64,000 bases of DNA. Origin: Gnetum montanum (lineage: Eukaryota; Streptophyta; Gnetopsida; Gnetales; Gnetaceae). Within the stretch, counting starts at the first letter, position 1, and every line of letters begins with the position of its first letter. The position numbers and the translations under genes are program-made. The stretch covers positions 220,126 to 284,125 of the forward strand of contig MNCI01016234.1 of the NCBI GenBank assembly GCA_015680685.1, in the 5' to 3' direction. The notes beneath the pieces are model-generated. The model worked only from the letters and a program-made list of their open reading frames with translations. It made no database searches and was not told the DNA's origin. This document shows positions 36,128 through 46,899 of this stretch, one piece after another.

Positions 36128-37275
36128 AAAATTTTCATTCTATGGGGTAATTGAACATGCAAACTAAAGCTCTGTGATTAATTGGAAGGTTTGAAGTTAC
36201 GTTCATCATTCTAGGGTAAGTGAAAATCAATTTTGAGTCACCGAAAGTATGATAAGGTGAAGTCATCGACATGGAAAGCACTAAAATGAGTAAGAAAAAG
36301 GTGTTAGGGTTGAATGCAATGCATACCTGTGAAACAAAACACACACGTTAAAACCACCAGTGTGAGATAAGAACTCTATGTTACACAAAACCAGAAGTTA
36401 TGATCATCTGGACAACAAGATGAGACAAACTGGAGAAAGGATCACAGAAATTGGGACATGAGATGGCTCACCATGGTTACAATGAAACCTTGTGTGTTAT
36501 TAATGGTTAAATAACCATGTTTCTATCTTTCCAAGATTCAAACCAAGTTCATACCACATTGCAGTGACATCACATTGTTTCATCATATCAATGAACAACC
36601 ATAAGACTATCAAAGTCACGAGGGGTAACATCACTTAGCATTTTGTCCAAGGGAGGAGCTTTATTATGGCAGACTTATTATATTGTGTTTTCGTTCAATT
36701 GTTTTTTTTTTTTTTGGTTTCAAGAAGCTACCAACCTTTAGGCATGGGTACATGTCTTTTTAATGGGACTCATAGAAGTTTATTTAGTGTCATTTTAAGT
36801 TGCTCTTACTTCCATTTTTCGTTAGATCTATAAGGATATGGTTACAACCTTAGAAACATGATAGAATATATAGAAGTGGTCAAAAAGAATCCACAAATCC
36901 CCTTGATGTCACACCCCTTACATTCTACCTTGGTTCTACACTCTCCTATCTAGACAAAATGCTTATCAATTTATTATTAGGTTAGATGATGAAAAATGTT
37001 ATCATTATGACCAGGGCAAGAACCTCTTATTAATGGAACAGGTGAATGGATGGCGTGGTCTCAATGTCTGAATAATTAGTGCCTTATGACTTGACAACAT
37101 ATAGAAAACCTCACCTCATTGGGCAACATGATCATCTTATTCACAAGTGAGATTACAAAAGAAAATGAAAACAACTAGAAAAATAGGAAAAAAAAGGAAA
37201 ATTTGGATCAAAAAATATAAAAATGATAAGAAATTGTAAAACAAAAGGATGAAAAGCACTTAAAAATCATGAAGA
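36128..37275 (-). other. Non-coding spacer of element C
   Basis: No gene. Holds the conserved island (minus strand GACATGTACCCATGCCTAAA) at 36741-36764 and a plus-strand poly-T run near 36694-36714. Confidence 0.62.
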
Positions 37276-39757
37276 TTAGAATGGGGGTTAACCCCACAAC
37301 TAACCATTAGGTCATTACAAGGATTAATAAGTCGATAAATAGGAATCACGCATGTATGAAATGTTGGGAACTACTCATGCCCTAGCCACTAGGTGTCTAT
37401 TGGTGGTGTGATGGCTAGGTAGAAAATCTGTTGGTGACACAGTTGATTATTAAATGTATGATGGATCAAGGTATGAGGTGTGCTAACATTATAGATGGCT
37501 AGCCCACGATTACACCCTTGAGCATGAAATGGTATGCATGGATTTATTTATCTCCCCATGCTTGTAGATTCATTGCATGGAATTTGAATTAGAGTACTAA
37601 TGGATGATGGCCCTTGTGTATGATCGGAGGACGTGGTTGAGACAAGAAAGGTGGTGCACCAAATTGGCCCTGTGTTGGCTACGATGATATGGTGGGTCTA
37701 TGCATGGTTTGCTTTGGCTTACAACCTTTTCTATAGAAGGGACATTTCCTTTGTTGTGGCTGGAACCCACTAGTGTCAGCATGTCTATGCACATTTGTAG
37801 CAAAAGTGACACTTGTTTGTTGATATTTGGACACTAAAATTTCTTGAGTTGTTGGCAATGGCATATAAGGAGGTGGATTATGAGAATATTGAGGGTAGGT
37901 TGGATGGTAAGAGGCATGAGGTGGTGATTCTTCAGGGGATGTCATGGATTGATGGTACTCAGGAGAGTGGTAGTCGTGATTTGAAGTAGAGGATGCAGAA
38001 CTAGTTGGAGAAATAGGGTGTTGAACATAATATCCATGCAATGTCAATGGATATGGTTGATTTGGTGGTGGCCTGCCCCATGACTATGGTTGCTACCATT
38101 GTAGTTGATGATCTTGTTGAGGTTGGTAATAAGTCCTCCTAGGATGGTACAATCAGTTATAGGACTATCTATAGTTACCTTGTGGGAGAGGAAATATCCC
38201 ATGCATGTGCTTTTTCACAAACTTCGAGTTTAAGGCACCCACCCAATACTCTTATAGATGCAACAATATTAAGCAATGATCCTTCAAATGGTGATATATG
38301 CATACCTCACACCCATCATCTTCGTCGATGGTTGAGTCTTTAGCCTCACCTTTATTAGCCACTTTTCTCATTTGCCAAAAAGTGTTCCTAGCTGTTTCTT
38401 GGCTTGGTGTCCTTTGTTTATTGTGATTTCCTAGCTTGTGTTGCATGATCTTCTCCGCAACTATCTCAATGAGAGTTAAAACATTTTTCATTTATCCATT
38501 TAGACATCTTATTAAACTTTCCTTCTAGGTCATCAATGGACTCCTTCATTAGCAAGGTTTGTTGTGAAATCACCTTATCGAGAGTAGTTTCATTCTCCTT
38601 ACAATAAATATGAATCCCCTTTGATTGAAGAGTTGGGTCCCACTGATATTTCTTAACATTCTACCATTTGCATATCTCTCCTTCTTCTTTTGCCACATGC
38701 TCAATTAGCTCTTTGATCTAATGGACTTAGAGCTTGTATAATTGCCCTAGGGCATATATCCCAAGGGTTTCCCTTATTTCATTATGAAGCCCATCTATCA
38801 TGTGGAAAAGTTTCCTTTCCCCAGAGAAACCATGGCCCATACATCTATTTAGTAAAGCATAATGTCTATCTAAGGTCATGTCCAAGGGTTCATGTTGTTC
38901 TTGTTTCTCTCTTGGATTTCTCTCCTTAGGTTGGACACTCTTGCATAGGTTTGTTATTTCTTGTTGAATAGTTTCATCGTTGTAGACCGTTGTCAAATTG
39001 AATTTGGTCTCAATGATCTATACCACACTTTGACTCTATCAATTAGTATCTTAGGAAAGAGCTTAAGCTTTTACCATCCACTTTTGATGTTGTCGAAAGC
39101 ACAAGCATCATGGAAGGCTTGTAAATGGTGTTGCAAATTTGAATCATAGCCTCCTACAAATTTTTGAATATTATTCATGTCAAGCATAGGCAAATGACTC
39201 TTGTTGCCATGCTTGCGAGATATCTTAATGGCCTCTATAATATGCATTAGGCTCTTAGTGGCCAACAGGGATTCATCATCATCAAACAGATCATGAGGAA
39301 AATGGCTATCTCTATTCATTTGATCATGATGATGTTGTCTTTGATCTTTCCCATGGGTTCGATTTTGGTTTTTAGCCTAACCCTTTAGTGGAGCTCTATC
39401 TCTATACCTACATTCATGTTTGTTAGAACTAGATGTTAAAAAGAAAGAGGAAGATGAGGAACTAAAAAGATTGTCATGGCTTCTCTGGTGTACCTCAAGG
39501 TTCCTTGATTTATCATTTCTTGGTTTCCATGAGGTCTTAGGTCTTTAGGGCTCTCCTAGTTCAAGACTCATGCCATCTTCTTTGAGATTGTCTGCCTTAG
39601 GTGAATGTAGTCTTTAGGTGTCGTCAAGGTGGTCATGATCATAAGTAACCCCTGCATAAGGTTGATCACTCCAATCTTCTTCATCATATATCTCGTTACT
39701 TCTCAAATGAATGTGTTTGCTATACAATGCATTATCATTTCCATGTGGGAGAGACAT
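37276..39757 (-). pseudogene. gag of element C (decayed; intact knuckle-like motif)
   Basis: ATG at 39757 begins MSLPHGNDNALYSKHI. In order: a Ser tract near 39440, FDDDESLLATKSLM near 39280, capsid-like blocks GGYDSNLQHHLQAFHDACA near 39130 and LDRHYALLNR near 38880, then RKLFHMIDGLHNEIRETL. At 38311-38273 is CEVCIYHHLKDHC, spaced CX2CX3HX4C, close to but one residue shorter than the usual CX2CX4HX4C retroviral-type knuckle. It is complete only in this copy. A Pro-rich region follows (38047-37679, PEESPPHASYHP), and the stop TAA is at 37278-37276 after a frame slip in the GGYPPF ending. No protease. Confidence 0.76.
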
Positions 39758-39858
39758 TGTTCTTAGTTTATGGTGTGTGATTTAATATTTTCTAATAGAT
39801 ATCTTGTTAATAGCTTTACAATGATCGTGTATGATATAACAACTCTAACTAACATCAT

Positions 39859-39876
39859 CCCCAACAACGGGGCCAA
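39859..39876 (-). other. Primer-binding site of element C
   Basis: Minus strand TTGGCCCCGTTGTTGGGG directly after the LTR: the best preserved tRNA-Asp type site in the window. Confidence 0.82.
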
Positions 39877-40753
39877 TGATGAGTGTCAAGGTACCCCTAT
39901 GCTTAAGCATACAAATCACATGCATTCATTCACAATCTGGTCAAATTCCATGGATGGGACTAGTTGTGGCATCTAGATCGCTATGCTTTGATCGCAATTC
40001 ACTATCTTCTACTTGGACTAGTGGTAGTTGTGTCATGTATGGTTTAGTCCAAAGTGAGGCATATGATGTTGTTGCTAATTCTATGCTACTCCTAATAATA
40101 ATAAAGAGAGGGATTAATTAAGCTACTGGGCAATGGAAAACAAGATCTATATTAGCCTACATGTGATGAGTATTCACACTTAATCATCCGTACATGTCTT
40201 GGACTTCACGAGGCTACTTCTAGGATTGCCAAGTGTATGTCACTAGTTGTGCCAAACAATACACTTCTAGATTACCAAGTATCTACACTTAAACATTCAT
40301 GATTAAAGCATATGCATTCTACTTAATAACAAAAATAGTAAATAACAATAAATGAAAACATTTAACTAAACAAAGCAGTAAATAATTAACGATTAAAAAC
40401 AATATTAATCTAAGTGGATGTGGCAATGATGGCAGTAATCTCGATCTTTGTTGCCAGTCATTTAACGTGTCCAAGTATGTCACACTCGAACAAAGGTGCC
40501 ATACAATTACAAACATTACACTACGAACATGCACTAGAAATAACAAACTTTAAAGAGAAGAAACTGAAAACTAAAACTATCTCCTACTTCTTACATTCTA
40601 CATCCCCCCTCATCCAAGCACCCAAGTGCTATATTTATAGGCAAACCCAGATGAGGCAATGTTGGATATCTAACGTTGCTTATTGGCTTCGATGTCGAGG
40701 CTCCTCCGACATCATGTATCCAACATCGGGGCCTACCAAATGACGACTCATCA
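39877..40753 (-). repeat. 5' LTR of element C (right in the window)
   Basis: TGATGAGTGTCAAGG...GACGACTCATCA, 877 bp. On the minus strand the TATA box TATAAATATAGC lies near 40640, with ATGTC/CAACATCGG motifs upstream at 40655-40735 and AATAAAGATCG near 40450 reading as ACAAAGATCGAGATTAC in this copy. Confidence 0.87.
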
Positions 40754-41284
40754 AATAGTAATTTATATCATTCTTTAGGTCATGTCATGAACATCTTCTT
40801 CCATCATCCTAGCCTTGTCTTAATAATATAGTTCAATATTCTATTTAACTAGTCTAATTATGCTTTAGCAACTTTAATCTAACCCTATACCTCAATTCAA
40901 GTTCAAGGTTACAATTAACAGTAAATTATCATTGAGTTTAAAAATACATAATACCTGTAAAAGCTGTCTTGAAGCACATATGTTTCCAAACTTGAAAATG
41001 TATATTGTATATTTTAGGTAGGGAATCCTAAGAGAGTTGTTAACCTATTTCAATGCAACATGAAAATTTCATGAAATTTTAAAAACAGCCAAAAAGAAAA
41101 AGCAACTAAAGAAACATCAATGAAAGTTGAATTGAAATTTTTTATAGTAATCATATTATCAATAAAGAAAAGTTACCATGGGATTGCAGAACAATGGAAT
41201 TGAGGAAAAATTTAAGACATATTTCAAATTTGCAAAATTAAATTAATTATCGTAAGTCATTCCCCAAGTTGATGCTATGTTCAT
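40754..41284. other. AT-rich stretch between element C and the HECT pseudogene
   Basis: I searched the minus strand for the missing HECT C-lobe and saw no conserved block and no intron-exon pattern. Nothing else is recognisable. Confidence 0.5.
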
Positions 41285-44170
41285 TCAGGGGCTCCTTCGG
41301 AAAAGAAGAGCTACCCCATCTGGAGAAAATATGCTGAAAATCTTAGTAGGTAGAATTCTCGAGAAAACCCTTCAGAAATGCTGATAGTGATTTGTGTATT
41401 GCATTTCTAGCAGTGGCGTTCAAAACTTCCTTCGCATAGTGATGCAATCTTTCTGCTGTTCTTGTCTGCATTACACCATTGATGTACATTTCAAAGTTTT
41501 TTGGCTCATAGTGCTTTGGAAGTGGATAGTCAGGGTTTCCTGGAACTTCGTTTCTGGTAAAGAAGTATTGCAACCTTGAATTTCTAAAATCTTTAACCAG
41601 AGATGAAGCAGAACAATTGGGAACATTAATTCTGTGCTAAAATGCCTGAAACTCCAGTAACAAAGCACCCAAATTGAAATCAAATGAAATAATGTCTTAA
41701 GAGGTTAAACGTCCCCAAAAAGACCATCTTGTAGAAAGCTGGAGACACGGGTATGCACACAGGAACTCCATCTTTAAGAGACTTTGCTAACAGTTGACCC
41801 AGAAAGAAAAATTTCTTTGCTACAGCTTTCCGCATAGGTGAACTGTGATGATATGGTTGAGGAAACAATGCTGCGTTATCTTTTGTTGGTCTCCACATTC
41901 CATGTTCAGCTTTCTGCAGTCTCCACTTAAAATCTTAAAAATTTCAGCAGTTGCACTTTTCCCATTTTCACCAACTTTTAGGTTCAGAACCTTTTCTTGA
42001 TTTTCAGGTCCACAGTGAATTAGCAAGGCTGCTACAGCTGATTCCATTAAAGATTCTCCGGATAAAACTCTAGTATCCACCTCAGTTTTCTGCTTAGATG
42101 ATCCCAAATTATACTGCTTCTCTAGCAGTAGTTTCTTTGCTTTACTAGAAAAAGCAAAACGATATTTTTCCACCAACAGTTCAGATAGCATCACAATGAC
42201 ACCTTGGGGTGCAGATTGCACGGTTTCTATCAATCTTTCTGACATACTTTCATTTACAAACTCTTCATCTGAAGCACGTATCTGCCCAATAAACGAAAAT
42301 ATACTGCTTTTTTCAATTCTCTCTGCTGAACATTGCGCAATCATTTTTGAAATAATCCTCATGGATGCATGGCAGTTAATCTCATTTGAGATAGATAACA
42401 GATTTAGAACTTTGAGCCATGGATCGGACTTGGAAAGTGCATGAGGCAGAACCCTCACAACATCTAATGTCTTCTCTACGTACAAGTTTTGCCATAACCA
42501 CTGTTCATATTGATCAAACTATGATAGAACTTGATTAAGCTTTCTTACCCATTTACTTAGGAAGGCTGATTTTGCACTTCTTAAATTCCAATACACCTGG
42601 TAAAAGACTGATTCATTGGGAGTTAAACAAGTATTATTCTTGTTCTCCTTTTCATTATGGGATTTACCTTCCATCAAGTAGTCCAGCAGAGAGTCAAAAA
42701 TTCCGCTCTTCATAATTTCATAATATGTGAGACCACCTTCATGTGCATCTGTGGTAAATATCTTCATTATTGGAGTTAAAACGGCTTCTTTCACCTTGAT
42801 TGGACTATTTTCATCTGGATTCTTCAATTTCTAACAAAGGTGTTGCACCTCCCTAAGAGTTTTGGTCAATTCAGAATCTATATTTACCAGATACCTTGCT
42901 TTAAGATCTTCAATTACGAGCGTATTTGTACATAAGAAATCCGTGATATCAGGCCCGCCATTTCTTATGAATTTCTTTTTAAATTCACTTGGGGTTCTCT
43001 GAAACAGCAATGTAATCCATTCCAAGGCCCTTTGATCGGACTCAGGAGTTTCCTGAAAGATGATGTTTTCAACCAGAAACCAACAAATATTAATCTCCTT
43101 TATCAAATATGTCAGACTGTCCTCATTCAAAATGGTTAGCAAAGATATCATGATGCCATGATTAAAATCTTTGTATACATGCGACACTTTCTGAGAAAAA
43201 TCAATTACATCAAAGCAGGCATAAGATTCTTTGCTAATTCCAGATTAAGAGCATCAGCGTCAGCATAACCTTCTTGATCTCCGGTATTGGTAGAAGCAAA
43301 CAATTGTGTAAATTCTAGAGCATACCATAATTCTTCAACGTGATTTTGGCAAAGCAATTTCATCAAATCAGAAAGTGGGGCCGAGAAACCATATCGAAGA
43401 AATTCTCTCTTTACTCTACCACGATCCTTGGAGTGATTGAAGAAAACTCCTAGTATATTTAGCAGTCGAGATCCCAGAACAGGATGCAGCAAATCCTTCA
43501 GTACAGCAACATACAATGGAATTAAAGATGATGAGAAAAATATCTCTTGGCCATCTGTTATTCTAAGGTATGCATTCCCCACTACACATAAGCAAGATAA
43601 TACATTGTTTGCAATACCTTCATCATTGTAATTTAATAGATATATAAGGTGCGGCAAAGAATTCTGGGTCTCAGCCATAAGCGTTTCTTCATCCTTCAAA
43701 TCTCCACAGAGCTTCAGTAACAATGACATGGCTTTCTTTTGAGATTCAATAGGTAAATAAGCACATTTCGAAACTAAATTATTGATTCCTCCACTTCTAA
43801 AACAGCGAATAGGATACCCAAGACAGATGGAATGTAAAAGTTCTATGCATTTTTCAGAAACATCTATCGTTTCCGCTTCCAGCAATGCACCAAAAATAAC
43901 AGAAACACCATCGTTGGATACAATGATCTCAAGACAATCTTCAAACTTGTTCCAGATTTTTAAAATTACAGACAGCGCACACACAAGATTTTGTGAACTT
44001 ATCTGTTTTGATGAAATGGAAATGGCATGGAGCAGCTTGGGTACCAATTTGCGAGAGTTAGAAGCAGTCAAGCGTAGAGAAGTTCTCTGGCTGAAGTCTG
44101 CCATATTGCTGGAGACGATTTCGCGCTTCCTCTGGTTCAGATGCAAGTATAATGTGTGATCATTTATATG
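41285..44170 (-). pseudogene. Truncated intronless pseudogene of an ARM-repeat HECT ubiquitin ligase (UPL3/UPL4/TRIP12 class)
   Basis: The parent enzyme ubiquitinates proteins via a HECT domain. The minus strand is near-continuously codable for about 2.9 kb. From 44146 to 43205 come 313 open codons of armadillo-type helices (SQNLVCALSVILKIW, ELLHSICLGYPI, QKKAMSLLLKLCGDL). The next blocks are 43187-42831 and 42827-41900, and then the HECT N-lobe: KKFFFLGQLLAKSLKDG near 41800, SFDFNLGALLLEFQAF near 41660, YFFTRNEVPGNPDYPLP near 41550, and IFSPDGVALLF near 41310. Breaks: frameshifts near 43210, 41905, 41720 and 41370; in-frame stops at 42831, 42519, 41697, 41637 and 41285. The C-lobe with the catalytic Cys and the N-terminus are absent. 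Family homologues have many introns and none is visible here, so a processed copy is likely. Confidence 0.85.
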
Positions 44171-45149
44171 TTTGATTTGATTCAGGTCTATTGCATTTCA
44201 TAGAGAGTGTGATCTTTTTAAGTCCTTTAAAATTAGGAAAACCTTAGGTGTTTTGAGCAAATATAGCCCCATCACATTAAAAACAAAAGAGGAGTTTAGT
44301 TGCTTATGACTTTGATTCTTCTTACTTATGGATATACATGTAGATGTGATGATTACCTGGCCGAAGTTATTTTGTTGGGACAAAGGTAGGATGATGATGA
44401 TGTAAATGTAATGATTATCTATATGTTTTTTACTGTTGAGACATTGTAATATGCCTCGAGTTCCTGTTTTGATACCTATTAATATTGATGTAAGCTTAAT
44501 TATTAGCCATGATTAGTATGAATGTGACATTGTAGTAAGCCCAATATTCATGGCATGATAATTTTTAATTAGAGGTTGAGAGTTTAATTTGATCTATGTT
44601 AGTTATACTTTATCGAGAGTCTAATTCTTTGCACTTTTTAAATTAAGAGGAAAGGGGCTTATCATAGACAAACCTTCCCTTGCAAGTTCTTTTCAAAGAA
44701 ATGAGGTTAGTTAAACTCACATTCATTGTTATAGATTTCTCTTTTTTAATTGATTACACTAAGACAACTATAATAAATGAGGCATTGTTACAACCCTAGA
44801 GTGTCTAGTTTGATGAATTTTAATTGAAGTGTGAGAGTTTAATTTTCTTTTCTTACATGCAGTTACTTTTAAAAAATAGAGATTAGTTTAAATCACATCC
44901 ATTATTGTAATTTTGTTCTTGATCACATGGAAGCTTTCACTAGTGCCACAATCCTATGACAATAATTCATCAAGCACCTAATCTTGAGTACTTTATAAAT
45001 AAGAGAAATGAGCTTGTAGTAGAAAAATATTCCTTGTAGTTATCTTTTTTTAGAAAAAAGAAAAGAATGAAAGAGATTAGTTTAACACATTCATTATTGT
45101 AAATTTCTATTTTTCATTGATCACATGGAANCATTAATCACATGGAAAA
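44171..45149. other. Intergenic stretch with one N
   Basis: No gene seen. AT-rich, with a short N-flanking repeat (CATTGATCACATGGAA before N at 45131 and CATTAATCACATGG after it). Element E begins to be recognisable from about 45150. Confidence 0.5.
45115..45147. repeat. Short near-direct duplication around a single N (assembly artefact)
   Basis: About 16 bases before N at 45131 recur after it with one mismatch. Same pattern as the other four N positions but shorter. Confidence 0.6.
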
Positions 45150-45900
45150 TTTGGGTGGTAGTATAACCCTACCATAACAACAAGGTATTTATGATCCACT
45201 ATAAGTGTATCCCACCACAAGGCTCTTTTACTAATTAATTTTTATATTAATCTCTAGATACCTTTTAATACCCATTTCAAATGATCTAGTACTTATTTAA
45301 AGTCTAACTTGTGGGTGAAGACATTATTCATGAAGACTTCAACATTATTGCCAATTTGCTTTTAGAAGATTCTTAAGACTAGATGTTAGAGTATAGCAGG
45401 AGCATTACACAAGTCAAAAAAGAAAAGCTTTTTTTTATATGAACAAATCCTCTTTGGACTCATAAATGTAATTTTTACTTGGTTCTCAAGTGTAATCTAG
45501 ATTTGGTTATAGTTATTATAATCATATAAGAAGCTATAATATTTGTGTCCTACTCTAGTATCTAACACTTGATCAACAAATGACAATGGAAAGTGATCTT
45601 TAAAAGCTGTTATATTCAATAGCTTGAAGTAAATAAAAATTCATCTTGATCCCCTTTCTTTGGTATAATTACAAGTAGGTTCATCCATTCACCATCTGCT
45701 ACAAGATAAATGAATCTAGCTTCTAGAAGCTTTTTAGTCTATCTCTTTACTACCTATTTCATCTTTGGATTGAGCCTACATTATGATTAGCATTTTGGCT
45801 TGATTATAAGGTTCATGTATATGCAATGTTGCATATACATAGGTCAATTTTAATAAGTTCATCATAAGACCATAGGAAGGTTCTGGGCACTTGTTTACAA
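45150..45900 (-). pseudogene. Reverse transcriptase remnant of element E
   Basis: The minus strand contains LYQRKG (for IVPKKGG) near 45670, FKDHFPLSFVDQVLDT near 45600, then YYSFLYDYNNYN for YxFLDxYSGYNQ near 45530, and TFMSPKRICSYKK with CNAPA near 45450-45400. The catalytic box near 45320 reads VEVFMNNVFTHK where element D has FMDDFSTCG: both catalytic Asp codons have become Asn. Several frameshifts. Not functional. Confidence 0.68.
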
Positions 45901-46364
45901 CTTCTAGTAGCTTCATTTTCTACACTCCTATCAGTTTTGAATTTATAATAACCTATTTACTATTTTTTAAAAAAGACACATTCAAGTGATTTTAATAATA
46001 TCTTTACTATAATTAGTTCAAACATAGGTTCTTCAAGGATTTTCAACTCTTCCCAATTAATGTCTTTTTGTTATACTTATAATGCTTGGGAGAGTTTCTA
46101 TCATACATTCTCCATCTTATTCAACTTTTCTACAAAATAGCTAGTATGTACTTCTTATGAATTTATGCATATGGTGAACATGCAACTTTCATATGCTATT
46201 AGCAACTAAGAATGTTCCTATTTAGTGGCTATTGTGTACAGGCACCTTTGCACACACACTTCATTTTCACATGAGCTACATGATTGTATATCTCTCTGTT
46301 GGATGGTAGATACTTTTCTCATGTGGTTATATCCTATACTGCTATATGTGATACATGAAACCCT

Positions 46365-46562
46365 TTACTTCTCAATTATTATATGCTCATTTTCCTTAAA
46401 TATTTCCAAGAAAAAATTCTTGATTTTAAGATTAATATCAATTATGCTTAGCCAAGTCATTCTCATGATGATGGAACACTTTCCCTTGTAGTGATTCACA
46501 TAAATGACCAAGAAATCAACTGGATATGGATACTCATTGATAGTGATCACAATGTCCTTCAC
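46365..46562 (-). pseudogene. Protease-region remnant of element E
   Basis: An open stretch of 65 codons reads MKDIVITINEYPYPVDFLVI, then KCSIIMRMTWLSIIDINLKIK. It aligns with 54881-55111 of element D and with the DFLVI...PIILGRPWL region at the protease end of plant Ty3/gypsy polyproteins. The catalytic Asp motif lies upstream and is not clear. Confidence 0.62.
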
Positions 46563-46899
46563 CTAACCTAATGGAACAATGATGGACTAATCAACAAGCT
46601 TCAACATAAAGCTGCATTTCTTGAGTAGTTGTAGGTTCCATTTCTTGTACATTACTTGAAAAATTAAGTTGACTCTGGAACCTAAGTCTAATAGATGTTT
46701 ACATGGTGGATTTCTTGTAATTTGTAATTAAAGTAAAGGACTTCTAGGATCTGTTCATTTCTTTGGAAGAGCACATGCTTTTATCCAATCTATTATGACA
46801 TAGAATAACATGACACCCTTGATATTCATATTTTGGTTTGAAGGTGGCTTGGTTAAGGGGTTAGAGAATGTTAAGTCTAAAGTGGGATCTATAGCCACT

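Larger units (their letters stand above)
31607..40753 (-). mobile_element. Complete pol-less Athila-like LTR element C
   Basis: Third copy of the A/B layout: LTR, primer site, gag (39757 to 37276), spacer, internal promoter-like block (36127 to 36075), predicted intron (35810 to 35526), ORF2 (35525 to 32875), polypurine tract, LTR. No pol. A hand count over about 215 LTR bases finds about 26 differences (about 12 percent). The flanks are AACAA on the left and AATAG on the right, which agree in only three of five bases, so a target duplication is doubtful or decayed. The left LTR is lengthened by an assembly duplication. Confidence 0.86.

Noticed and set aside
43782-44159. 125-codon plus-strand open frame
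   Set aside because: Shadow of the armadillo-repeat coding strand of the HECT pseudogene.
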